Below are positions 1 to 7,199 of a stretch of DNA of 18,405 bases, in pieces (within the stretch, counting starts at the first letter, position 1; every line of letters starts with the position of its first letter). Position numbers and translations under genes: made by a program. The DNA comes from CAZSNT01 sp964607765 (GTDB taxonomy: Bacteria > Verrucomicrobiota > Lentisphaeria > Oligosphaerales > JABHEG01): the NCBI GenBank assembly GCA_964607765.1, contig CAZSNT010000190.1, positions 1-18,405 on the forward strand. The letters run 5' to 3'. The notes beneath the pieces are model-generated. The model searched no databases. It saw only the letters and a program-made list of their open reading frames with translations, and was not told where the DNA came from.

Positions 1-64
1 GTCACTCTACCATGTGGTGTGGTTGCGAAGAAGGCGGGATGGCCGTACGCTTACGGAATTACAC

Positions 65-110
65 ACCAACTTGCTTTTGGCGGCCCCCGCACGGCGGCGC
101 CGCAGAGCAT
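65..110 (+). repeat. Direct repeat, copy 1 of 2
   Basis: This 46-bp stretch matches 329-374 at 41 of 46 positions without gaps. It starts ACCAAC and ends CAGAGCAT. It contains a small hairpin, CCGC-ACG-GCGG (87-97), which is shorter than the one in copy 2. The two copies bracket the inverted hairpin pair at 170-311. Confidence 0.7.
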
Positions 111-169
111 AGCGGCATGCACGCGGAATGGATAATCGGGCATCAACCGTGGGGTGCCGAAGGCGATTG

Positions 170-311
170 GTCTGAGTTCCGACTTCAGTCGGCAGTCGGG
201 AAGGCGGTTCACCGCCGTGGGGCCGTCGGCCTGGCACGCGGGGTCGCATGGCAAGGTGGCATACGACGCTGAAGCGTCTTCCCGGCTGCCGCGTGAACGC
301 GGGACTCAGAC
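170..311. repeat. REP/BIME-like inverted pair of two-hairpin units with conserved TTCA loops
   Basis: Two 47-bp arms (170-216 and 265-311) are inverted copies of one unit. Each reads GTCTGAGT(T/C), a hairpin, the spacer CAG(T/C)CGGGAA, then a second hairpin. The left arm has CCGAC-TTCA-GTCGG (179-192) and GGCGG-TTCA-CCGCC (203-216). The right arm, read on the minus strand, has CCGCG-TTCA-CGCGG (302-289) and GACGC-TTCA-GCGTC (278-265). Loops and the 10-nt spacer are conserved, while the stem bases differ in a paired, compensating way. This resembles REP sequences arranged as BIMEs, but the GTAG/GGAG tetranucleotide of classical enterobacterial REPs is absent. The mobilising enzyme is not in this window. 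Confidence 0.75.
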
Positions 312-328
312 GAAGACAGGAAAGGCAT

Positions 329-374
329 ACCAAGTTGCTTCTGGCGGATCCCGCACGGCGGGGCCGCAGAGCAT
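329..374 (+). repeat. Direct repeat, copy 2 of 2
   Basis: This is the second copy of the 46-bp repeat at 65-110, with five substitutions and no gaps. Here the internal hairpin is one base pair longer, CCCGC-ACG-GCGGG (350-362). It begins 18 bp after the right arm of the inverted hairpin pair, so it may belong to one composite intergenic repeat. Confidence 0.7.
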
Positions 375-527
375 GGCATTCTGCAAGGCGAATGATGGGG
401 GACTGATGTTGACGAGGGCCAGCGTATTGCAGGGCCTCAATCTCGCAATCATGGCCTACGGTGTCTACGTCTGCTGGCGAGGATTGCCTGTTATTGCTCT
501 TCCCCGCCCGTGTTGGTTTGGCGCGCG

Positions 528-555
528 TTGTTTCCGCCCGCCTGTCATCTATACT
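528..555 (+). promoter_or_regulatory. Candidate sigma70-type promoter for the beta-propeller gene
   Basis: TTGTTT (528-533) and TATACT (550-555) are separated by 16 bp. The -10 matches consensus at five of six positions and the -35 at three of six. Transcription would start near 562 and give a leader of about 160 nt containing the stem-loop at 588-622. The call rests on motif match and position only. Confidence 0.4.
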
Positions 556-587
556 AGACAGGAATAGTGTTGGGTTGAGCCGTGGAA

Positions 588-622
588 CGACCCCCACGGC
601 CTCGTTGCCGCGGGTGGGGTCG
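588..622 (+). promoter_or_regulatory. Stem-loop in the presumed leader of the beta-propeller mRNA
   Basis: CGACCCC(C)AC (588-597) pairs with GTGGGGTCG (614-622), leaving one bulged C. An inner GGC/GCC stem encloses the loop CTCGTT (601-606). No U-run follows, so it does not look like an intrinsic terminator. It lies about 100 nt before the start codon. It could be structural or a relic of a dispersed repeat. Confidence 0.4.
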
Positions 623-722
623 CTGGGCCACGCGCAGCGACTTCTCCGCCCTTGTCTCGACGCCATTCTGCCAGCCGGGGCAGCAGAGCGTTGCCGACCA
701 TGAAGCGATTGGAGCTGGAACT

Positions 723-2087
723 GTGACAAAGTGGAAGAAACGGGTGTTGGCTGTGCTGGCTGTATTCGGCGTGGCCGTTATGGGGCTGTTTATTGGTGCG
801 CTTGTCTCGTGGAAGTCGGTCCGAATTCTCCTCGGCACGGAGACGCCCGACGGACGGCAGAAGCCGATCCCCAAGATTGCGGACGCGGAGCCGCCGCCCG
901 TGACCGCCAGCGAGGCCGGCTGGGCCGCGTGGCGCGGCGCGGCGGGGGACGGGCGCAGCACCGTGACAGGGATCGTGAAGGACTGGTCCAAGGGATTGGA
1001 CCAACGGTGGCGTGTGGATTTTCTGTGTCAAGGCGAGTCGAGCGCGACATGGTCCGCGCCCGTGGTTGAGGGTAACCGCCTGGTCGTGTGCGGACGCGAC
1101 GACGAGCGGGATCTCGTGTTCTGCCTGGGGGCGGCAGACGGCAAGCTGATCTGGTTGGCGTCCTACGCCGCGGATGGGGATGCCAGTCACGGCAGTGGGC
1201 CGCGCGCTACGCCCTGCATTGACGGCGATCGTGTCTACACGTTCGGGCGCAGCGGCGACCTGGCGTGCTGGAGTCTGCACGACGGCACGGAGCACTGGCG
1301 GCAGTCCGTTCGCGACGCGGGCGGCAGCGAGCCGCGCTGGGGACACTCATCCTCCCCGTTCCTGGCGGGGAATCTGGTCATCGTCCAGGCCGGCGGCAAG
1401 GCTCGCACAGTGGCGTATGACAAGATGACAGGCGAACTCGCGTGGAAGAGCGGCACGGGTGATGCGGGGTACGCTACAGCCGTGTCCCTGCAACTGGGCG
1501 AGCGCTCAGCCATAGGAGTGTTCCACGGCAAAGGGCTGGCAGCGATTGATCCGGCCGATGGCACCGAGATCTGGGACGCGCCCTGGGAGACGGCCTATGC
1601 CGTCAACGCGACCACGCCCGTCGTGGTGGATGGAGGCGTTTTCGTGACGTCGGGCTACAGGACGGGCTGTGGGCTGTTCAAAGTCAGTGAGTCCGGTGCG
1701 GAGCTGGTGTGGCGGAGTGAGGCCATTGCTTCGCACCACTCCGATCCCTACGTGATCGACGGGTACGTCTACGGCTACTCCGGGCAGAGCACGCAGAACA
1801 AGGGCAGCTTCAAATGCCTGGACTTGTCGGACGGGACCAAGAAGTGGGCAACCAAGGCGATGGGCTGGGGCACGTGCGTGCTCGTGGACGGGCATCTGCT
1901 GTGTTGCGACATCGAGGGCAACATATTCCTGATGCGCCCCGACCCGTCGGCCTTCACGTTGGTCACCAAACAGCGCGGTGCTCTGGGCAATATCAAAGGT
2001 CCGGTCTGGACAACACCTGTGGTTGCGGACGGGCGTCTGTACCTGCGCTACAAACAGCGCATGGTCTGCTATGAGTTGTCGCCGTAG
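723..2087 (+). CDS. Membrane-anchored PQQ-type (BamB-like) beta-propeller protein
   Basis: The product is 454 aa. The GTG start at 723 has GGAG at 711-714 with 8-nt spacing. Residues 4-7 are basic (WKKR) and residues 8-28 form one hydrophobic segment, so the protein is probably anchored in the inner membrane with the rest in the periplasm. The N-terminal WRGAAGDG motif (70-77) and repeated blade motifs of the type DGTEHW, TGELAWK, DGTEIWD and DGTKKWA mark a PQQ-like beta-propeller (quinoprotein dehydrogenase-like/BamB fold). Each DG-x-x-x-W follows a blade reading roughly 'sPvv-G-lvvv'. PVC genomes carry many such proteins, often without demonstrated enzymatic activity. I see no haem-binding CxxCH and cannot show that it binds PQQ. 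A scaffolding or ligand-sensing role is equally likely. The 3' end overlaps the opposing kinase gene by 19 bp. Confidence 0.9.
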   Translation: MTKWKKRVLAVLAVFGVAVMGLFIGALVSWKSVRILLGTETPDGRQKPIPKIADAEPPPVTASEAGWAAWRGAAGDGRSTVTGIVKDWSKGLDQRWRVDFLCQGESSATWSAPVVEGNRLVVCGRDDERDLVFCLGAADGKLIWLASYAADGDASHGSGPRATPCIDGDRVYTFGRSGDLACWSLHDGTEHWRQSVRDAGGSEPRWGHSSSPFLAGNLVIVQAGGKARTVAYDKMTGELAWKSGTGDAGYATAVSLQLGERSAIGVFHGKGLAAIDPADGTEIWDAPWETAYAVNATTPVVVDGGVFVTSGYRTGCGLFKVSESGAELVWRSEAIASHHSDPYVIDGYVYGYSGQSTQNKGSFKCLDLSDGTKKWATKAMGWGTCVLVDGHLLCCDIEGNIFLMRPDPSAFTLVTKQRGALGNIKGPVWTTPVVADGRLYLRYKQRMVCYELSP

Positions 2088-4765
2088 TCCAGCACTTCCC
2101 ACACCTTGTTCAGGAGAGTGGCGGCCAGGTAGGGTTTCTGCAGGAACCCGGCCAGGCCTTTGCCTGCGAACCGGCGTGTAGCTTCCTGTTCGTTGTAGCC
2201 GCTGGAGAGGATGACCTTCACGTCCGGGCGGATCTGGCGCAGCAGTCGGAAGGTCTCGGCGCCGTCAATGCCGGGCATGGTCATATCGAGGAGCACCAGG
2301 ACGATGTCCTCGGTGTGTTGGCGGAAGGCCTCCAGGCCCCGCTCTCCATCTTCCGCGACCAACGTCTGAAACCCCCTGTCGCGAAACAGTTCGCCTGCCA
2401 CGACGCGGACGCTTCGTTCGTCGTCGATGACCAGGATTGTGCCGTTTCCTCGGCGTTCGTCTCCCGTGTGCTCGACCGGTTGTGCCAACGGCACGGCCGG
2501 CTGATCACTGGCTGGGAAAAGGACCTTGATCGTGGTGCCGCGACCGGGCTCGCTGTAGACCTTGATGGTGCCGCTGTGACCGCGCACAATGCCGGTAACG
2601 GCTGCCATGCCGAGGCCGCGCCCGGTCTCCTTGGTCGAGAAGAAGGGTTCGAAGATGCGCGCCTGGGTCGCTTTGTCCATGCCGCAGCCTGTGTCGGTCA
2701 GTTCCAGGAACACGTAACGGCCGGCTGGCAGCGGGTCCAGGTCCGTGATTTCGCGCAGGTATTCCTCGTCGGCGTCCACCACACCCGTGGCCACTGTGAT
2801 TGTGCCCGGGTCGTCGCCGATGGCGTCGGAGGCGTTGGTGATCAGGTTCATGACGACCTGCCGCAACTGCGCCAGGTCCGCCTCTACGGCGGGGAGCTCG
2901 TCCGCAAGCTGCCAGGCCAACAGAGCACTCTTACTCCTGGACGCGCCGAGCAGGGGTTCCATCTGCCGGACGACTTCGTTCAGGTTCACCGGGCGGACCA
3001 CAAACCGACCTTTGCCTGAGTACGCCAGCATCTGGTTGGTCAGCTCAGCTGCTCGCAGAGCGGCATCACGCACCTCGTGGATTTCCCGACGCACGGGTGC
3101 GTCCTCCGGCACACGGGCCAGCGCCAGGTCCGCGTTGCCGAGGATGCCGACCAGCAGGTTGTTGAAGTCGTGCGCGATTCCCCCCGCGAGGATGCCCAGG
3201 CTTTCCAGTTTCTGTGCGTGCTGGATGCGTGCCTCCAACTCCACTCTGGCGTCCTCGGCCTTCTTGCGTTCGGTGATGTCAATCATGATGCCGCGCAGTC
3301 CCACCGGGTGGTGGGCCTGGAGCACGGGTGCGACAAAGCTGAGCACCGGAAACATGGTGCCGTCGGTCCGCAGCGCGGTCAGCTCCACGCCCTCGTTCGC
3401 GTTGGTCTCGGTTGTCCGGACCGTCTGCTGCTCGAAGGCAGTCCGGGCATCCGGCGCCAGGAGCTGAGTCACGGCCAGCCCCTTCTGGAGGGCGGAGGCG
3501 CTGTATCCCAGTGCGGCGAGGCCGGCGTGGTTCACAAACGTCAAGCGCCCTTCCGTGTCTGCTTCGTAGATCACTTCGGGCAGCATCTCCGCGAGCTCTC
3601 GCAATCGGGTCTCGCTCTCGCGCAGTGATTGAGCGGCGCGGTGCCGCTGTGCCGTATTGACGGCCAGGAAGACGGTCGTCAATGCCAGGATCACAATCAC
3701 GGCGATACCCGTCCAGATTCGGTACTTGAACAGCGCATAGAAGGACGGTGGCCGGTTGATCACCGCGGCCGTGGCGGGCAGAAGCGAGTCCTTGACGCCG
3801 AACCGCTTCAGTTGCGCGAAGTCGAACATTGGCACATTCGGGCTGCGCAGAACGATCGGGAGATTGGCGGCCGGCTCGCCTGCGAGGATGCTCAATCCGA
3901 GCTGCGCCGCGCGCAGGCCCTGTTCCTTGCCGCTGACAACTTGCCCGCCCACGATGCCGCGTCCCAGGAAGTGATCCCAGAAGGCGTAGACCGGGCGTGA
4001 GCTCCAGCCCGACACAAGGGCCAGGAACTCGTCGGAAGCGAATCGCTCGCCGTCACGGTTCAGGTGATAAGTGAACAACAGTACTGCGGCATCGGGGCCC
4101 AAGGCCTGGAGCGAGCGCGTCAGATCCTTCCGGCCGATGCCCTGCCACTCGACAAACTCGACGCGGCTCCGGAACGCCGGCATGACCTGACGCAAACGCT
4201 CGTGGTTGGCTTGGCCGGTCGGAGTCATGTCGTTGATCACCGCGATCCGTCGGCAATCGGGGTGCAGGCGCAGCATCACATCGATGGTCTCGGCAACGGC
4301 AATGTCCTCGACAACGCCCGTGACGTCCGCATGCCCCTCCAGCATCTCGTCACCGAAGTTGTTGATGCCGCAGAACACAACCGGCACGCCGGCAAACAGC
4401 TGTTGCCGATGCGTCAGGGCAAAGGACAGCGCATTGTTGTCGGAGACAACCACCAAGTCCGGACGCGTGGTCCCGTACTTCTCCGCGTAGAGCGTCACCA
4501 GGTGCGGGAACAGCGAGTCGGGTGTGTGCCGCTTACTGTCCATGTACTCCACGTGGAGCTGAACAGGTCTGGCTGCTTCCGCGAAGCCAGCGTCGAGGCC
4601 GGCCTGGATATTGTCGGTCCACGCCAGGCCCTGGTGGTAGGCGTGCAGGATCAGCACGTTCTGAGGCCGTTCGGCTGCTGCGGCAACAGAGCCGTCGGTG
4701 CGTAGCAACAGCACGACGACTGCTGCCAGCCACGCAACGGAATGACAACGGGTGCGCACACGCAA
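2069..4765 (-). CDS. Hybrid sensor histidine kinase with ABC substrate-binding-like sensor, PAS, HisKA/HATPase and receiver domains
   Basis: The product is 898 aa from a TTG start at 4765, chosen because AAGGAG lies 8 nt upstream on the minus strand and a promoter fits just before it. Residues 9-31 are a signal peptide (hydrophobic core ending GSVAAAA). Residues about 35-330 resemble the periplasmic ABC_sub_bind domain (start QNVLILHAYHQG). A membrane span follows at about 351-370, then PAS at about 385-500. The H-box is GGIAHDFNNLL with phospho-His at about 532. The ATPase N-box NLITNASDAI (about 640-649), DTGCGM (about 691) and GRGLGM (about 715) are intact. A C-terminal receiver has the DD pair at about 781-782, phospho-Asp at about 827 (LLDMTMPGIDG) and Lys at about 877 (QKPY). 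It presumably senses a small periplasmic ligand and autophosphorylates. No DNA-binding output domain or partner regulator is adjacent, so its target is unknown. Confidence 0.92.
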   Translation of the reverse strand: MRVRTRCHSVAWLAAVVVLLLRTDGSVAAAAERPQNVLILHAYHQGLAWTDNIQAGLDAGFAEAARPVQLHVEYMDSKRHTPDSLFPHLVTLYAEKYGTTRPDLVVVSDNNALSFALTHRQQLFAGVPVVFCGINNFGDEMLEGHADVTGVVEDIAVAETIDVMLRLHPDCRRIAVINDMTPTGQANHERLRQVMPAFRSRVEFVEWQGIGRKDLTRSLQALGPDAAVLLFTYHLNRDGERFASDEFLALVSGWSSRPVYAFWDHFLGRGIVGGQVVSGKEQGLRAAQLGLSILAGEPAANLPIVLRSPNVPMFDFAQLKRFGVKDSLLPATAAVINRPPSFYALFKYRIWTGIAVIVILALTTVFLAVNTAQRHRAAQSLRESETRLRELAEMLPEVIYEADTEGRLTFVNHAGLAALGYSASALQKGLAVTQLLAPDARTAFEQQTVRTTETNANEGVELTALRTDGTMFPVLSFVAPVLQAHHPVGLRGIMIDITERKKAEDARVELEARIQHAQKLESLGILAGGIAHDFNNLLVGILGNADLALARVPEDAPVRREIHEVRDAALRAAELTNQMLAYSGKGRFVVRPVNLNEVVRQMEPLLGASRSKSALLAWQLADELPAVEADLAQLRQVVMNLITNASDAIGDDPGTITVATGVVDADEEYLREITDLDPLPAGRYVFLELTDTGCGMDKATQARIFEPFFSTKETGRGLGMAAVTGIVRGHSGTIKVYSEPGRGTTIKVLFPASDQPAVPLAQPVEHTGDERRGNGTILVIDDERSVRVVAGELFRDRGFQTLVAEDGERGLEAFRQHTEDIVLVLLDMTMPGIDGAETFRLLRQIRPDVKVILSSGYNEQEATRRFAGKGLAGFLQKPYLAATLLNKVWEVLDYGDNS

Positions 4766-4797
4766 TGGCTGTTCTCCTTCTCCGTTGGGACGTAACC

Positions 4798-4825
4798 AAA
4801 GTACGGTCTTGCTGCCGAGAGTCAA
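4798..4825 (-). promoter_or_regulatory. Candidate sigma70-type promoter for the histidine kinase
   Basis: On the minus strand TTGACT (4825-4820) and TACTTT (4803-4798) are spaced 16 bp. The -35 is near consensus and the -10 is weaker. Transcription would start near 4791, about 26 nt before the TTG codon at 4765. That supports this start over a longer GTG-initiated frame at 4870, which would begin upstream of the promoter. Confidence 0.45.
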
Positions 4826-4971
4826 GAAGAACTCACGGCGACTCAGGGCCGTTCCTTCCCGGGGCCCCACGGCTGAATCGGTACGTTCCCCACCTGGAAA
4901 AAGCGGCGAAGCAGGGCAGATTGGTCCGGTTGCGCACGGTTGTCTCTCCGCCTGTGAGTGGAATCCAGTGG

Positions 4972-5655
4972 ATGAGTAGAGAGCGGCAGTTCACCTTGGT
5001 CGAGATGCTGGTGGTAGTGCTTGTGATCGCAGTGATCCTGGCGTTGCTGCTGCCGGCGTTGCGTTCGGCCAAGGAGAAGGGGAAACAGACCCAATGCGTG
5101 GAGAACCTCAAGCAGATCGGCACCGCGTTGAATCTCTACGTGTCGGATTACGATGGGGTGATCCCGAATCGTGACATTGACGCGTACGACGGCGTATCGT
5201 CGAACTTGCTTCGTGGCGCGCTGCCCGATGACGGCGCCCCGGTTTTCCTGGGCAAGACGGTAGGGTACGCCAGCCCCGAGGTGTTTGGCTGTCCCTCTCA
5301 CAGCGGCTGGTGCACGCCGGGCGAAGTGGCTAAGCGCTGGCGCAGTCCGGGCACGCCTTGCGCCGCCGCCTATCTGTACCGCGAAACCGACAGAGAGTTC
5401 AACCCTCGACTCGACCAGAACGGGCAGCGACCTGCCGTGGTCATGGACTGCAGTATTGCGGCTACGCACGGCTCGGACCCTTCGATAGCGTTTGCCCATC
5501 GCTGGCGGTGGACAAACATCCTGCGCTATGACGGCAGTGTGCTGGGGGCTGCGAACACGCCTGTGGTCGGCATGCGTTTCACGTTCGACCTGAGCTACGC
5601 AAACTACCAGACTATTCTCGACGTTGTCTGGGACAACGCGGACCGGGTCCGGTGA
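4972..5655 (+). CDS. Pseudopilin-like protein with prepilin N-terminal methylation motif (type II secretion / type IV pilin family)
   Basis: The product is 227 aa. It opens MSRERQFTLVEM, followed by a hydrophobic helix (about residues 12-27) ending LLPAL, the hallmark of prepilin-peptidase substrates. The basic helix SAKEKGKQTQCVENLKQIG continues as in PulG-like pseudopilins. The usual Gly before the Phe is Gln here. Near the C-terminus, H-x10-DG (AHRWRW...LRYDGSV) resembles the H-X9-DG processing-associated motif of PVC pseudopilins with one extra residue. The globular part has Cys pairs (VFGCPSHSGWC) that could form a disulfide. ATG at 4972 is chosen because it gives a short basic leader, although its Shine-Dalgarno (GAGTGGA, 9 nt away) is weak. 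The gene is divergent from the kinase. No assembly ATPase or secretin is nearby, so it is an orphan pseudopilin of the kind often multiplied in Lentisphaerota. Confidence 0.88.
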   Translation: MSRERQFTLVEMLVVVLVIAVILALLLPALRSAKEKGKQTQCVENLKQIGTALNLYVSDYDGVIPNRDIDAYDGVSSNLLRGALPDDGAPVFLGKTVGYASPEVFGCPSHSGWCTPGEVAKRWRSPGTPCAAAYLYRETDREFNPRLDQNGQRPAVVMDCSIAATHGSDPSIAFAHRWRWTNILRYDGSVLGAANTPVVGMRFTFDLSYANYQTILDVVWDNADRVR

Positions 5656-5691
5656 GTGCGGGAGCGCTGTGCTTAGCAGCGATTCCGTAGT

Positions 5692-5720
5692 TTGCAACTT
5701 TCACGTGCGCGCGGTACACT
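5692..5720 (+). promoter_or_regulatory. Candidate sigma70-type promoter for the S8 protease / rhomboid cassette
   Basis: TTGCAA (5692-5697) and TACACT (5715-5720) are spaced 17 bp, each matching consensus at four of six positions. Transcription would start near 5727 and give a leader of about 70 nt that includes the hairpin at 5750-5775. The call rests on motif and position. Confidence 0.45.
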
Positions 5721-5749
5721 AACAGAGAGTTTACTGTGTGCAGCATGAG

Positions 5750-5775
5750 CCGGAACCGCGTGCTCACGTTTCCGG
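5750..5775 (+). promoter_or_regulatory. Leader hairpin before the S8 protease start codon
   Basis: CCGGAA (5750-5755) pairs with TTCCGG (5770-5775). A further CG/CG pair lies inside a single mismatch. It ends about 10 nt before the Shine-Dalgarno (GGAG, 5786-5789) of the S8 gene. No U-tract follows, so it is more likely a leader structure than a terminator. Confidence 0.35.
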
Positions 5776-5796
5776 TGGAACAGTTGGAGTCGCGTT

Positions 5797-7167
5797 GTGA
5801 AACACATCATTGCGGTTGTTGTGATCCTGGTCGTCTGCATCGGTGTCCTGGTGGGTGTGATGCAGGTTCGGCGCCGGGCCCCGGAGCCGGTCGACAGGAT
5901 GGCTGAGATGGTGCCTGCGCCCACTGCACCGGACGAGATCCCGCCTGCCGAGGAATGCGTCGCCGGCGAGCTGCTCGTGCAGTTCAAGGAGTCCGTGACG
6001 GAGGAGCAGGCGACGCAGCTGATCACCAAGTCGGGGGCGACAGTCAAGGAGCGCATCGACCCTCAGCGCATCTACGTGCTGTCGTTCAAGGAAGAGGCTT
6101 CCCCCAAGGAGCTGGTGACACGATTCCGGGCGTATCCCGAGGTGGCGGTTGCCGAGCCGAACGGGATCTACGAGGCGTTCCAGGACGCGCCTGTCTGGAC
6201 CCCGGCGAATGCCGATGACTCGCCGCGCGGCGGCCTCGGTGCGGGCGCCCCCGTCCGGGTTGCAGTGATCGACACGGCCATCGATTCGACTCATCCCGAA
6301 CTGGCCGACCGGATGGTCGAAGGCTACAACTTCGCCAACAACTCGCGCGACACACAGAGCCGCGGGACGGGGCAGGATTGGCACGGCACGGCGGTCTCAG
6401 GCCGTGTCTTGGACGGGGCGGGTGATGCCAATGTCGAGCTCATGCCGTTGCAGGTTTTCGGGGGCAGTGGCGGGGCCAGCTGGCGCAACATCATCAAGGC
6501 GATCAACCATGCTGTGGACAACGGCTGCCACGTGATCAATCTCAGCTTGGGCGGGTACTACCCGTCCAGGTTCGTTCAGCAGGCCATTGATCGCGCGACA
6601 GCGGCAGGCGTCGTGGTCGTGGCCGCCGCCGGGAATACGCCGTGGGAACGTCCGGCCTATCCTGCCGGTTACCGTGGTGTGATCTCTGTGGCTGCGACGA
6701 ACGAGGCCGGGCGCAAGGCGAGCTTCTCCGCCTACGGCAACTGGGTGGATGTATCTGCGCCTGGCGACACCATGCGTGTCCTCAACCACGGCGGCGGGTA
6801 CCGCATGGCACGCGGCACATCGTTTTCCGCTCCGTTCATCGCCGGGCTCGCCGCAATGCTGAAGAGCGCGTTCCCTGAATTGACCGGTTCACAGATTGAG
6901 CAAGTCATCAAGGAGAAGGCGCGGGACGTGGACAAGCTGAATCCGCGCTACCGGGGCAAGCTCGGCTCGGGCTTTCTCAGCGGGCTCGATGTCAAACGCT
7001 GGATGCGGGAGATCCGCAGCGGCACGTTCAAGTTCCCGTGGCAGGAGGACGACGAGGGTCCGCAGCGGGACACGGAGCAGCTGCGCAAGGGACGGCTGCG
7101 GCGGTATCTGCGCTACTTCCTGCAACGGCCGAGGAGGCGGAGGACGACCAAGGGCACAGATCCGTAA
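5797..7167 (+). CDS. Membrane-anchored S8 family (subtilisin-like) serine protease with N-terminal prodomain
   Basis: The product is 456 aa from a GTG start with GGAG 7 nt upstream. Residues 4-23 form one hydrophobic span followed by RRR. Residues about 57-128 are an I9-like prodomain (ELLVQF...SGATVKERIDPQRIYV). The catalytic domain spans about 150-400 with all key residues: Asp159 (VAVIDTAIDS), His196 (DWHGTAVSG), oxyanion Asn280 (VVAAAGN) and Ser342 (RGTSFSAPFIAG). An active subtilase that processes its own prodomain is therefore expected. The C-terminal 40 residues are highly basic (RRYLRY, RPRRRR), which is unusual. Charge is heavier on the C-terminal side of the anchor. By the positive-inside rule the catalytic domain could face the cytoplasm, although classical subtilases are exported, so topology is open. 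It is the first gene of a three-gene cassette with a prodomain-like protein and a rhomboid. Confidence 0.94.
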   Translation: MKHIIAVVVILVVCIGVLVGVMQVRRRAPEPVDRMAEMVPAPTAPDEIPPAEECVAGELLVQFKESVTEEQATQLITKSGATVKERIDPQRIYVLSFKEEASPKELVTRFRAYPEVAVAEPNGIYEAFQDAPVWTPANADDSPRGGLGAGAPVRVAVIDTAIDSTHPELADRMVEGYNFANNSRDTQSRGTGQDWHGTAVSGRVLDGAGDANVELMPLQVFGGSGGASWRNIIKAINHAVDNGCHVINLSLGGYYPSRFVQQAIDRATAAGVVVVAAAGNTPWERPAYPAGYRGVISVAATNEAGRKASFSAYGNWVDVSAPGDTMRVLNHGGGYRMARGTSFSAPFIAGLAAMLKSAFPELTGSQIEQVIKEKARDVDKLNPRYRGKLGSGFLSGLDVKRWMREIRSGTFKFPWQEDDEGPQRDTEQLRKGRLRRYLRYFLQRPRRRRTTKGTDP

Positions 7168-7196
7168 GCCGGCCAGTCCGGCAGGCCCCATCGGGC
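7168..7196 (+). other. Tandem hairpin pair directly after the S8 protease stop codon
   Basis: GCCGG-CCAGT-CCGGC (7168-7182) begins at the base after the TAA stop. GCCC-CATC-GGGC (7185-7196) follows two bases later. No U-run follows, so an intrinsic terminator is not well supported. mRNA processing or 3' protection between cistrons is possible. Confidence 0.4.
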
Positions 7197-7199
7197 TCT

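Larger units (their letters stand above)
1..722. other. Non-coding, repeat-rich intergenic region upstream of the beta-propeller gene
   Basis: No convincing protein gene is seen here. Open frames cross the region on both strands, but their translations are Arg/Pro-rich low-complexity and repeat wherever the DNA repeats, so they are by-products of GC-rich repeats. Its contents are an imperfect 46-bp direct repeat (65-110 and 329-374), an inverted pair of two-hairpin units (170-311), a candidate promoter (528-555) and a leader stem-loop (588-622). No gene enters from the left edge. Confidence 0.7.

Noticed and set aside
406..567. Possible 53-aa protein starting at ATG 406 with a mildly hydrophobic stretch
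   Set aside because: The ribosome site is poor (GGGGG only 4 nt away), the 3' part coincides with the promoter candidate at 528-555, and the residue pattern does not resemble a small membrane protein well enough.
7..729. A 240-codon minus-strand frame across the left intergenic region
   Set aside because: It translates the repeats (the motif ALRxRRAGxAxSxLVC appears twice because of the DNA direct repeat), is Arg/Pro-rich and lacks any domain.
4766..4870. N-terminal extension of the kinase from GTG 4870 containing a Tat-like SRREFF motif
   Set aside because: That start has no Shine-Dalgarno and lies upstream of the best promoter (4825-4798). The TTG at 4765 has AAGGAG at ideal spacing and leads straight into a Sec signal peptide, so the SRREFF match looks accidental.
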